From assembly GCA_934045075.1 (NCBI GenBank), contig OW203721.1:17901214-17965213 (forward strand): a DNA stretch of 64,000 nucleotides, written 5' to 3'. The translations under genes were made by a program, and so were the position numbers. This stretch comes from Yponomeuta sedellus. Its lineage: Eukaryota > Arthropoda > Insecta > Lepidoptera > Yponomeutidae. Below the pieces are notes generated by a model. It did no database searches and was not told the origin of the DNA. It was given only the letters and a program-made list of their open reading frames with translations. Positions 35,873-47,568 of the stretch are shown here, one piece after another; the stretch's first letter is position 1, and every line of letters begins with the position of its first letter.

Positions 35873-36073
35873 TTACTGTAATGTTAATATTATTGCTCTT
35901 GTTTGAGAAAAATCCACACAACACCCATAGCGCTTAATATGTTGTTTTGCCAAAAGTGTGCCGTTTAGAGTTTCATTGCTCAGCCTATTTCGGATCTTTG
36001 TTTTAATAAGATTGACTGAACTGAAGCAGCGTTCATAATCTTTGTCACAAAAACGAGTAACCGGTAACGTCGC
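35873..36073 (-). pseudogene. hAT-type transposase C-terminal remnant
   Basis: The minus strand reads LPVTRFCDKDYERCFSSVNL and IKTKIRNRLSNETLNG before a stop at 35873. This resembles the hAT dimerisation region (E-CFS-N-IKTK-RNRL). It lies between the two THAP exons, in opposite orientation. No catalytic core was found nearby. Confidence 0.65.
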
Positions 36074-36420
36074 ACATTAGTTAGATTTACCTTAAGGGTT
36101 GGTACTTAGTAAGTAAAAGAATAAATAGTGACGTGCTATGTTGGTATTAGTACTTTGGTTGAATAAAATCTAAAAAAAGTCGTATGTTTACGTACGATTT
36201 CTGCCCCTTGATCGTACATGCAACATAAATGTAAAACATCGAATGAATACGATTTAAATCGTATATCTGGCAACGCTGCGTGATCATTACTTAACTCGAA
36301 GTCCCAGACTTCGACGGCTTGTCCTTGTACAGATATTAAGTTACAAACGTAATCAAAATATATTATGAATCTGTAATACTTAATGTATCGTTATTAAAAA
36401 TCAAATGTACCTAAAACTAT

Positions 36421-36512
36421 AACCCGGGCTTGGCCCCTGCGGTGGAGTATGGCCTAACCTTTCTGCGATGCAGGACCCGTGCTCCAGAGTTATGGACATA
36501 CAAGGGTTGATA
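36421..36512 (+). repeat. Dispersed repeat, copy 2
   Basis: Shares CCCGGGCTTGGCCCCTGC-, GCGATGCAGGA- and GGACATACAAGGGTTGAT-type blocks with 29268-29395. Family not recognised. Confidence 0.6.
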
Positions 36513-37835
36513 TCGAAATCTATAATAAAAACAATAGAGACAGAAACATTACGGCTACAGCACTGAATTATCAAATATAATATCCTGATGCTTTGTTAAA
36601 TAGCTGCATCGCCTTCCTATGTGACTTGTTGCCCATATAATTTTTCAGCATTCATTCCACTCAGCAGAAAATGTGTCAACTCGAATTTATCGCAAGAACT
36701 CTTTCGGTGTTTTTGTGCATTCTGCCGCAAGCAATGTGCCCTTGAATTCAGTATAGAATTCAAATTTAAATTTGTATCAATGAATCTCGTACAATACCGT
36801 CTAGCCGCGATCGTTTATTAGGTAAACGTAATTACCTTATTTCTCTAATAAATAATCGACCCGTTCAATACACAACAGCTATGTATGAGTATCGCGAATA
36901 ATAAGGAATACTAAAGTTATTACTTATTATTTTTTAATGTATTACAATATTTATTAATATTAGCAATGTTTCTTTTCCAGATTTCTTCAAAATAGTTCTG
37001 TTCTGGAAAAATGGGTGCTAGCATTTAGAAGAGAGCACTGGTCACCTACATCAAATGCTCGAATATGCTCTCTACATTTCGACAAAATGTACATTTTGGT
37101 GGTCTGAGGTACCCTTCGAAAGATTTTTTATATGGTGAATTTTTATATGAAAAAAACTTATTAATAAAACAGTTTATGATTGTATTCCATTGGTGGTCCT
37201 AGATAGCGTCCCTAAGCGCCTTAACTTGTAAAATTTAAACGTGTAAAATAAAACGTATTTTTAATTATACAAAATGACAATTGTTTATAAAACGTTTGCT
37301 ACGTTCTGCAAACAATTGTCAGACATGTATGATTAATAAAATTCAAAACTAAATCTGCATTTTTATTCATGGCCTATGAACGACTGAAATATTTTATCCC
37401 ACATTATGGCAATTCACTTTTACTGTGGCAGCATTCACGCACATAAACAAATAATATTCACCGACGTGAAAACGGTTACACTGTGCCTTGATCTATAGTT
37501 CTACTCTATCTACGGCACAGATTTTGTTTGACACTTTTTTTTACATGCATTCATCACAGATACCTCACACAGGTCACATCATCACAGACTACAATACATT
37601 TTTTTAGCATTGATGCCGTAGCCGGCATAGAGTAACTTATGTAGCCGGCTCAGACCAGTGCATACCAGATGATGACAAACAGTCCAGTAATTAAGTCCAA
37701 CTTCGACTAGAAAACGAGATTCCTCTTCGAATTTACCTGGCCCTACCTGGGATGGTCAGCGTTCGAGAAAATAAAAAAACTTTTCGCGTCCAAAATTAAT
37801 TATGTGTTGCTAGTGATATCTCATAGAAGCGAATC

Positions 37836-38137
37836 CTGGGGGGCGAGTCTCTACAATGTTTAGTTGTTCAATAGAGTCATATTAGTGCGGTAATGGTTGT
37901 TTCATTCACACTATCCGTAGTCTAGTAATCAATCGCATTGCAATGGTATAATCCGTGCTACTTAACTCCGCGTAACGCGCGATTCGATCTTCTTCTTACG
38001 GTTATACCCTTGGAATGACATTGTACTGCTATTGCTTTACATACTACCAAATTGAGGCAAATAACAACAATTGTCATGCATATATCATCGTATTGAAAAA
38101 CTATTTAGGTAGTATTAGACTCTAAAGCCTGGGCCTC
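37836..38137. mobile_element. MITE family A, copy 2
   Basis: The reverse complement of this segment aligns along its length with 8524-8840, sharing CATTCACACTATC, TTGCAATGGTATAA and GTAGTATTAGACTCTA-like ends. It is non-coding, and diverged enough that the two copies are old. Confidence 0.72.
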
Positions 38138-38144
38138 GTAAGAG

Positions 38145-38420
38145 GGCTCAAGGTCGCCCAACGCGCAATGGAGAGAGCAGAGAACACAGCAATGTTAGGA
38201 GTATCACTGCATGATCGAATCAGAAATGATTGACGAATGATAACGACTCGGCGACCACGGACCGGACGACGCATTGTGTGTAATTGTGTGACGTCCAGTT
38301 ACGGTGGCGGCAGTCCGACGGCACAAAACCGTGAAGCTTGGAAAACCATGAAGGGGGCGGTCCTGCAGTGGGCGTCAAATGCTGATGACTTTAACTTCGC
38401 ATAGACCCATAGTTTAAAGG
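38145..38420 (+). pseudogene. Degenerate RTE-type LINE C-terminal fragment
   Basis: Patches of the lepidopteran RTE reverse transcriptase C-terminus are readable: KVAQRAMERA, MLGVSLHDRIRNE and, after frameshifts, EAWKTMKGAVLQWASNADD. Indels prevent a continuous frame. Confidence 0.7.
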
Positions 38421-38782
38421 CAGGGGAAGCGCACGCAGGATATAATAATCATTGAATTATAAATTCAATTTTCAAATTAACAAATACAAGTAATAACAAT
38501 GTTTATATGCAAACTCATCCCGCACCCACATAACTGCGCCCACAAATAAATGAAATAATATCAGGCGCCAGATGTTTTATGCTTAGAAAGAAACACATTA
38601 GACGGAACTTTGCTTAGAAAGGTTTCTGTTGATTGGTAAATTCAGAAATATAAATTCAAGCATGCGTTTCAAACGGGAACTAAGTTGTCTATAGAAAATA
38701 AATTGTTACTTATCATCACTTCATTATTATCATTGTATATAACAAATCGCTGTCGCTGTGTGTCCGTCCCTATGTACGAGTA

Positions 38783-38995
38783 CAGTGCGTTCACATTAAC
38801 TTGACGCGTGAGAGAATTGGTAACAAGGACATAACATGTGAATTAGCTTTTGGACCTAATCGGAAGATGGTAAAACAAGCCCTCAATCCTTTTATTTTCC
38901 CCAAGTAATGGGAATGATTTCTTATTTAACATGGTAACAGTAAACATCTCAGTGCTACCAATTCTCTCACGCGTCAAGTTAATGTGAACGCACTA
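38783..38995. mobile_element. MITE family B, copy 1 (213 bp)
   Basis: Inverted ends of about 39 bp (AGTGCGTTCACATTAACTTG, CGCGTGAGAGAATTGGTA) and TA flanks at 38781-38782 and 38996-38997. It has no ORF and is probably a mariner-type MITE. A near-identical copy of the same length in reverse orientation is at 42191-42403. Confidence 0.92.
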
Positions 38996-39835
38996 TATGC
39001 TTAAATCTTTAAAACTACCTACGCAACGGATTTTGTCAAGAGATAGGTTTGTATGTATAATACAAGCATAATGTTGTAGAGAAACACTGACAAAATTTAG
39101 AGGTTTCTAATGTGATGTCGTAAATAAACACATTTTTTTGTGTTTACACTGCAAACGCTTGCTGAACCCCACGTGATAATAATATTATGATTTTATTTCA
39201 GAATACAAAGTTACAGATTACAATGTATACTTAATATTAATAACAATACACACACAAACAAAATAAAAGATATATGGCAATAAATATTAATTACATATCT
39301 TGTAAATGAAAATAATGTAGGTACTACTTTATTCTACACGTTGAAAAGGTCAAGTCCGTGATGGTTAATGTATAACACACAATAGCCATTTTTTATCCTT
39401 TAGATTTTACGGGAAAAATGGCTTATTTACGAAGTGATTTTAAGCAGTACAGCATTAATCCGTCAATTTAATATGGGATATTATTAATTGCACATCAGAT
39501 AAATAATCACCTACCTATCAATTTCTTTCTATCATTTGTATACTTTTTTAGATCAAATAAATTATTTCACTACAAATAAAATTAATGTTGAACAAAGCTA
39601 GTAGAGCAGGTAATTCGAAAATATACATCAGCACGACATTACTTTTTTTCTCTAATACGATTGTCATACAAAAATACGACAATCTCATCATAAATACTGA
39701 CTGCACAGCAAATTACCCAGAGCGTGCGTTGATAATACTCATTCTCATAGCAAAAATATAGAAGCAACGAAGCGCGTAGCGTAGCGGATCGCGAAGGAGC
39801 GTGTTAGGTTGAACATGGAAGACCGAAAACCAACT

Positions 39836-39912
39836 CGACATTGTTAGCTCAGTTGGGAGAGCGCTGGAACGGTTAGCCAGAGGTTGCGGGTTCGAGTCCC
39901 GGCATGGGTCGT
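39836..39912 (+). repeat. tRNA-like sequence, probably a SINE head or tRNA pseudogene
   Basis: TAGCTCAGTTGG (A box) and GGGTTCGAGTCCCGGC (B box) are spaced as in a tRNA. The D stem pairs (GCTC/GAGC), and the anticodon stem pairs in 4 of 5 positions with GGT in the loop, but the acceptor stem does not close. An A-run follows about 20 bp after. Not called as a functional tRNA. Confidence 0.55.
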
Positions 39913-40295
39913 ATAAAATAGTAGCTTTATTAAAAAAAAATACTTACTAGGTATACCTAATGTTTGTAATTATTAGCTGTGCGTTAATATAAAAGCTTTA
40001 CTTTAAGATAAATAGCGGTACACCACGAATATAAATTGTAGTTTATTTAGTAATATTTTGAGTTAAGTATTTTGCTGTGCAATCAGTAAGTTTGATAAGA
40101 ATTTGGATTATTTTTGGATACAGAATCTTTTTTATTTGCTTTTAAATACTACCTATTTATTATAGATCAATGGCCCTCAGCATGTAATTTGAATCAATAG
40201 GTATTTCCGAAGAAGATATCACAGATTTAAAATGCAGCTCATAACAATGTAATTCCTGGTGTGCAATAAAGTATACCTATTCATTTCATTTCATT

Positions 40296-41290
40296 TCAAT
40301 GTACTCTATGATGCAGATAAAGCGCTTTACGATTAGCAGAGATAGTTACAGTAAACGAGTCGCTGAAGAACCTCGTCGAGTGATTTGGAGTCTTCAACGA
40401 CATATTCAGGTCAGACCTTAATGCCCGGCTGTGGGAATCACGGAGGTACGTAAAGCGCTCTTTAAGATAAGAAGGAGTGGCTGGATTGCACAGTATTGAG
40501 TAGAGAAGAGAGAGAATGTGAGCATTCCTACGAAAACGGATGGGAAGCCACTTGAGCTTAGCGCGGAATTCGGAGACGTGGTCATATTTGCGTAAACCAA
40601 ATATGAATTTTATCGCAAAGTTTTGGAGGCGCTCAAATTTATTAAGTTGCTCTTCGGTGACATCAAGATAGCTGACATCAGCGTAGTCGAGGATAGGTAG
40701 CAACAGACGTTGCGCAAGTGTAATTTTGGTCGCAGTTGGTAGAAAATTCCGTAACCTTCTCAGAGACGCCGCTGAAGCGAATATTTTTCGACTCACCTCC
40801 GCTAGCTGAGGCGACCAAGTCAGACACCTATCGATAATGACCCCCAAGTTCTTAAGTTGTAAGTTGATAATAAGTTGTAAGTTTAATAAGTTGACCTTCT
40901 CACTGAACGGAATTATGACACCGTCAAACTGTTGGAAGCTGTTCCCACTTGATCCGCGATATCATTCTAGGACTGCCTATCACAATCACTTGAGTCTTAG
41001 AGGGATTAACCCTCAAACCATGAGACCTACACCATTCTAGGATATGATCGAGGTTTGCATTGGTATCTTTAATTGCCAAAGACAGATCATCTACAGTAGA
41101 TTGCGTGTAAATTTGTAAATCATCTGCATATAAGTGGTAGGAAGAAGAAAGGTTTTTGGAAATGCTATTTATGAAGATGGTAAAGAGAAGAGGAGACAAC
41201 ACGCCACTTTAGGGACACCGGCAGTAGTATCACACCATGGAGAAGATTAAACTTTGTTCTTTTGAGACTTATACTGAAAAAAACACTATT
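40296..41290 (-). pseudogene. 5'-truncated non-LTR retrotransposon reverse transcriptase, frameshifted
   Basis: Minus strand: TTAGVP, then after a 1-nt shift LSPLLFTIFINSI and YADDLQIY (the RT catalytic box), LRVNPSKTQV, then after another shift NLGVIIDRCLTW, LPILDYADVSYLD, RLQNFAIKFIFGLRKYDHVS and FRAKLKWLPIRFRRN. It belongs to the CR1/Jockey-like RT group common in moths, but not to the family at 44360-48930. A short internal duplication (AAGTTGTAAGTT) sits at 40855-40885. The 3' end runs into a CATTT-type repeat at about 40275-40296. Confidence 0.82.
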
Positions 41291-41944
41291 TTCAGTAACC
41301 TTTATGAATAGTTGACACTAATAGCCACTCAATAGTTGAGACTTTGATTAATTCCTCGATTAATGGTTTTTTTGATGAACCATGCTATTAGTAGGGTCCG
41401 GTTGCCGTTGTATGAGCCGTAGCAGGCGGACAATGCAGACTCCTTCGTCGGCTGATGCCTAAAAAGGCTAAAACTCAATAGCTGTGCTCCCAAAATCACT
41501 GTTGTTGAAGTGTAAATGCATAACAGGAATGGAACTGGGCAGGCCATGTTAGCTATACAGCTAGGGGAGCACACCGATAAAAGTTATAAGTACGATAAAA
41601 GTTTTGCTTCATTCATTGCACGCTAGTTCCATCTTGCCTAATTTCACCACGTAGAGCGCGATGCCGGCCGTTACCCGATAGTGGGATAAAACTGTGTTCT
41701 TCTAGCATCTAATCTGTGTTCTTCTAGTTTACAGGTGGAAATTACCACTGATAGATGTATATGTGACCACCCAAGGTGTACAGTTTGTCCAAAAATTCAA
41801 GAAACCGGAGGTAAAACATTATTATCGGTATGATCGAAAATTAAGTGCCTACCTTTTTTCACAATACATCGTCTTAATGCAATGACCGTAGTTTTTATTT
41901 TTATAACGATAAAAGTTCAGAAAATTAACTAACTCGAACAAGGC

Positions 41945-42020
41945 TACCTATTTAGTCCACTGCTGGACATAGCCCTCCCCTAATGAGCGCCATAGCGCAA
42001 AACCTTGCGCTAAGTTCTAC
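41945..42020 (-). repeat. RTE-type LINE 3' fragment, reverse orientation
   Basis: Reversed, it reads GGAGGGCTATGTCCAGCAGT and GGACTAAATAGG, the same 3' region as at 6690 and 57497. Confidence 0.6.
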
Positions 42021-42190
42021 ACTTTTTGCACAAATTATAGATGGGTCGGTAGCAAGAGGTAGGTACCCAGGTACTACTGTTCTACATTCATTCAACTAAT
42101 AAAAAGACTAATAATTTCAAAGAATACTTCATCGATTTATTGGGGAGATCTGGTAACAAAAATCTCAGAAAAAATCTGTGGAAAATACTA

Positions 42191-42403
42191 TAGTGCGTTC
42201 ACATTAACTTGACGCGTGAGAGAATTGGTAGCACTGAGATGTTTACTGTTACCATGTTAAATAAGAAATCATTCCCATTACTTGGGGAAAATAAAAGGAT
42301 TGAGGGCTTGTTTTACCATCTTCCGATTAGGTCCAAAAGCTAATTCACATGTTATGTCCTTGTTACCAATTCTCTCACGCGTCAAGTTAATGTGAACGCA
42401 CTG
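42191..42403. mobile_element. MITE family B, copy 2 (213 bp)
   Basis: Reverse-complement twin of 38783-38995, same length and almost the same sequence, flanked by TA at 42189-42190 and 42404-42405. Confidence 0.92.
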
Positions 42404-42405
42404 TA

Positions 42406-44359
42406 GTCTGATTACACTACTCTTTGGTCTGGACAGATCTAACTAATCTGTGAAAACAGTGTCAGAACTCCGATTTTGTCATTGGTTTTTGCTGTCTCTT
42501 GTTGTCTTTGTCATTGTATACTCTTTGGTCTTTGTAGATGTTCTGAATTGTAGGCTCCGTTTATGAAAGTAACCAACGAAATAGTATAATTGTCCCATGT
42601 ACGGCTAGTGGGTTAAAGGTGGCCAATAATAAAATATTAGCCAGTAACTCACCAGCTGAGTTTTCTGCCTTCATGAGTGAACATGATCTGAAATCAACCA
42701 TGGTGGAGGTGCAAATCACAAGTATCGTTAACGAGATTCTGGTATGTATTGTGACTTATGACCCTTGATAGTCTTTATTTGAAACACTACTGCATAATTC
42801 GTTAACCTGTATGTCCTGTAACCACAATTCAAAATTATAACCACTTGTAGCAAATATGGCTGATAGCAGAATTCCATGCTCTTTAGTAACTTACATCTGC
42901 GTTTTACTTGTACCAGGCATCGGAAGACAGATTTCCTTCAAGTTTAAGTTCTTTTATTACTTCATGTGATACAAAATACTTGGGTAAAAGTAACTACCTG
43001 TAAAAGTTTAAGCCTATTTTGACACTTGAGAAAGAACGTGGAATGTAAGTTCGAACGAAATTGAAGCTTTATGGTAACAAACAATTTTAGCATAAATAAT
43101 AGTCCTCAACATAAACCCTGTAACGGCACTGTAAATTTTATACTTAAGTAACTCACATATCAGATAAATAAAAACTTACTTAATTATTTTTAACAATATT
43201 TAAAATTCAACAAAAAATTTAACTATTAAAACAAAATATTTATCCCTCATGTAAAGGCATGCTTGCACCAGCTATATTAGAGACATACCAAGTCATTGCC
43301 ACATACAGAATGAATATGTGCAACATTCCTTAAACATTGCATAACTAATGTAAAAGATGAATTCCCCTAACCTTCCCCAGCTGTGATCTGGTTGATGATC
43401 GCACATATTTCTGGTAACTGTACCTAATTTATCTAAAAACAATAAATATGTATATTCTAAAATTATCGTTGAAATTTTGGTGCTGGAATATTGTACACTG
43501 GATTTTTTTAGCACATTAGTACATTCATTCACGCAATTCGTCACTTGTAGTGCACAGAAAGAAAGGACTCATAAAATAAACCAGGTAAATTTTTTTTTAA
43601 TAGAAACAGCTCGAAATGGGGCTTATACTTTGTGTCACTTGGCAAAAAAATGTTCTCTTTTAAGGCTGCAAATGACCCTAACATTTCCAGATCATTATTA
43701 TAAACACTCGTCTTGAGGTAGCTCCTCAAAATGTTTAATAAAATCGAATCAGGGAAACTTAAATAAGTAATAAAAATGCAATCTTGGTGACTCAGGTAAC
43801 TTTCTAAAGAAAATTCATTGAAACTCCTGTTGTAGTTTATTTTATTTATTAAGTGAGTATGTCAAGGTCAATCATAGCCAAGCAATGACGGATAGCTGAT
43901 TGAAAAGCCTGTAAAAAGATTTCCATAAGGTTGATATTAGACTATCATAACATTCATCGTAGAAATATGATGTCATATCTATCAAATTCTAGAATATTTT
44001 TTTTCTATGCTGCTCTTTAATTGCATATTACATATAAGGTCATATCCACGTCATAGGTAATGAAAATGCATACCAATTTAGCCACGTTTTCCATTGCTAT
44101 AAGCGCAATTATAGTAATTGCATTGAGGTTGAGAAAAATGTAGAATAAAAAAAATTACAATCGACGTTTTTGGGTTAGGCCGTGCATTGCGAGGCAATCA
44201 GAGATAGGAGGTACTAACATAGTACTAGAAGAACTTAGACTGGATGAAATAAAGAATATGTACATCCGTATGGACGGAGACGTATTTAAATATTATATTG
44301 TCATTCATTTCAAAACAAAAACTCATCTAAAATGTCCAATCAGTGCAAAAGATCAACTA
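42406..44359. other. AT-rich spacer, no gene seen
   Basis: No reading frame with family character and no clear element boundaries. The short overlapping ORFs at 43293-43729 on both strands look like chance. Confidence 0.5.
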
Positions 44360-44625
44360 CTATTTTTTATTATTTTTTTTATTTTTGTTTATTAGGACTA
44401 CCAACAAGATATACACCAATACATTTACAATAGACCATAACTAGAAATAAACTAAGTGTTACCTCACTTACAGGCAGTCACAACATGCACCGTTTGTATG
44501 AAGTTACTTTAGGACTTAATGTATTAAATTATAGTTTACACTGGTTTATTGATTAGTTAATAAACTCGAGAGATAATTTAACAATAATAATATTACTTTA
44601 CTTATAAAATATATAAGTCTAAGTT

Positions 44626-47502
44626 TCAGAGGGTAGATAGGATACTCCTTTTAAACTTTGCACAGCTATCAGAGAATATGTCAATGTTGTGAGACTTGGC
44701 TAGAGCGTTATGTTGCGATATGAGCCTTTGCAAAGTACTAAAGTGACCAAGATTGCTCCTTGATGGTGTTCTTGCAAATGGCGTGTATCTTGAACGACGG
44801 GGCAGTTTATTCGGAGTACTGAACCTGATTTTGGACAGAAGTTGCGGGCAGTCAATTCTGTTACTAAGCAGTTTGAAAAGAAACATTTGGTCAAGCAGTT
44901 TTCTGCGGTCACAAAGGCTGTTTAACTTGAAATATTTGAGACGGTCGTCATAGGAAGGAAGTTTTTTTGCTAATTTGCAACTATAAGAAAGATGCCACAA
45001 AAATCGTTTTTGGACCCTTTCAAGCCGCTTGACGTAAATTTCATAGTGGGGGTTCCAAAGGACGCTACAGTATTCCAAACCACTTCGTACGAGTAAATTA
45101 TAAATAGCTATTTTGGTTGAAGCCATCTTAAATGCCTTGCAATTTCTTAGGACAAATCCCAGCATCTTAAAACCTTTAGCCACCAATTTGTCGATGTGAA
45201 TGTTAAACCGCAGTTTATTATCTAATTCTACGCCAAGATCACGAATTGAAGATACCTGAGCTAATTTATGTCCTTTAATATTGTATTGATAGGTGATGTC
45301 TGTATGGGCGCGTGAAAACCTAATCTGGAAACACTTTTTTACATTAAGAGACATTCTATTCATATCACACCACTCAGAAAGTCTATCAATGTCCTTCTGC
45401 ATGCTGATACAATCATCAGTACTTTTAATTGGATTCATGATCTTTAGGTCGTCAGCAAACAGATAAAACTTAGTATGATGGAAGCACTGTACAATATCAT
45501 TAATAAACATGTTAAAGAAAAGAGGGCCCAGGTGCGATCCATGGGGAACACCTGATTTGTTCAAATAGAGATCAGATTTGTCACCCATCACCACCACCAC
45601 AGAAGTTCTCTCACTCAGGTAAGATGCACACCATTCCAGAAGGCTTCCGGAAATTCCATAGCTACTTAGTTTATGAATTAGGATGTTATGGTCCACTTTA
45701 TCGAAAGCCTTGCTGAAGTCCGTGTACACCACATCAACAGGGACTTTTGCGTCCACTGAGGCAATAACGTCATCTACATATGAAACCAAATTTGTAAGTG
45801 TAGAACGAGCTTTAAAAAATCCATGCTGATGAGGGGTGATGCTTGATTTGAAATGCCACGTAATAATGGGGACGATAAGTGATTCAAACACTTTTGCAAA
45901 AACATTTAAAATAGATATAGGTCTATACTTTTCAATTAAATTAGACTCACCAGCTTTAAATATCGGCACTACTAATGTCTCTTTCCAGACTTGTGGAAAA
46001 TAACCAAACTTAAGAGAAGCGTTAAATATCACGCTTAATGGATTAGAAAGTACTTTTGCACACATCGCCACAAACACCGATGGAATCCCATCAGGACCCG
46101 CGCCCTTAAAATGGTCAAGTTTTTCAAGAGCTCTTAGTACGCTATCAGCAGAGAGATGAACTGTTTCCAAGAAGTTGCTATTGACAGCTTGTATCGTTTT
46201 CAAATTGGGTGGATTATTAGAGAGATCAGGGGTGAATACAGATGAAAAATTTATTGCAAACAGGTTAGCGATCTCGTTTCTATTGCAAGCTTTACGGCTT
46301 CCTAGATGCATTTCAGCAGGGTAATTACTAGAGGAAGAGCGTTTATTTTTAACGAAAGACCAAAAAAGTTTAGGATTTAAAGAAATCGATGACTCAAGCC
46401 GCGACAAATATTTTTTATAGCATTCAGACTCCAGCTTTTCGCACCTTTTTTTTAAAAGTTGGTAAGTAATATTATCTAAAGGGTTATTGTATTTACGTAT
46501 ACGAATACGAACCTTGTATTTTTCTTTTAATAGACGGATGAGATCATATTTAAACCAGGCAGGATATGATGTATTTTTTGTTTTTGCAAAAGGGACATGT
46601 TTCATTACCAAATCCTTTAGTATTGAGTAAAAAACTGATAGCATATCATCGGGAGAATCACAGTTACTCAACTCGCTGTCCCAATCTATAAGCTTAAGAG
46701 CGGTTATTATTCTATTATAATCAGCTTTAAAATAGTTAAATTTCAGTACAGGCTTCTTGGGCAGTACTTTTGCTCGAATAATTGACAATGAAAATTCTAG
46801 AGGAGGGTGTAAAGGATCAACAGGAACGAGAGGATCCCCCGCCTGTAAAAGCCCAGAGATAGGTATTTTTCCAAGTGTCAAATCGAGAATTTTGTCCTTA
46901 GAGTTAAGTCAATTGTTATACTGCTGGAGATCATTTTGCGCCAAAAAATCGAGTAGTGTGTGGGAGAGGGCACTATTACCTTGTGTAGTAGCGGATAGGC
47001 CAGTAGAGTTTGGGTTAGAACTAGGTGACCATTTAATGCAACTGAGATTAAAGTCGCCTGCTATTAGTGTGTTACTATGATTCTCCATGACTCTACTCGC
47101 GTTACCAATAAACTCTCCTAGTATGTGTTTTTTAATAGGTGGTGGCAGATATACACAAGAAAGATATATTTTTTCTGGCTTATTGTTATTGTTTCGGACG
47201 TCAATTGCCACCCATACATCTTCACATTGGCTCTCTAAGCTTTGCAACCGACAAGAGTTGTGACACTTAGATACCGCTATTAAAACGCCACCGCCGTTCT
47301 TGTTGGCATGGAAACCGCTTGATTCCCGATCACGTCTGTAGACTACATATCTACCATCAAAAAGTTCAGAGTCAAAAACACTGGAATTCAGCCAAGTCTC
47401 ACAAAGCATTATGACGTCATAGTTGCTACGAGATACATTACTAAAAAATTCAACCGTTTTAGTCCTAAGACCCCTGACGTTTTGAAAATAAATATTTAAC
47501 AA
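44626..47502 (-). pseudogene. LINE ORF2: endonuclease plus reverse transcriptase, one in-frame TGA
   Basis: The N-terminal APE-type endonuclease (IYFQNVRGLRTK, LCETWLNSSV, GGGVLIAVSK, IAGDFNLSCIKW) runs to QQYNN. A TGA at 46909-46911 follows, and the same frame resumes at once with LNSKDKILDLTLGKIP and continues through the RT: GAGPDGIPSVF, YRPISILNVFAKVFE, HQHGFFKARSTLTNL, VVYTDFSKAFDKVDH, GVPHGSHLGPLFF and LFADDLKIM, with the thumb and C-terminal region after it. Total length is about 958 codons. TGA in place of an Arg CGA would be a single C-to-T change; readthrough is less likely. Apart from this stop the protein looks complete, and the FADD catalytic box is intact. Confidence 0.9.
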
Positions 47503-47568
47503 ACTGAATGTATCAAAATAAGACGCACAATCGCATGTAAAAAGAAAAAGCAGTTTTTTTACAATTAA

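Larger units (their letters stand above)
35425..37107 (+). pseudogene. Broken THAP-domain gene (two exons, early stop)
   Basis: Exon 1 at 35425-35495 reads MVNCSVLVCRNR, then an in-frame TAA (35461-35463), then ERALGEVSFDR, and ends at a good donor AG|GTAAGT. Exon 2 starts after TCTTTTCCAG at 36981 in the matching phase and continues FLQNSSVLEKWVLAFRREHW and ARICSLHFDKMYI, stopping at 37105-37107. Together this gives the THAP C2CH pattern C-x4-C ... W ... C-x2-H and the SF-RF signature. It could derive from a host THAP gene or a THAP-bearing transposon. Nothing of a longer protein was seen beyond the domain. Confidence 0.75.

Noticed and set aside
39836..39912. Functional tRNA gene
   Set aside because: The promoter boxes and D arm are good but the acceptor stem does not close; better read as a SINE head or pseudogene.
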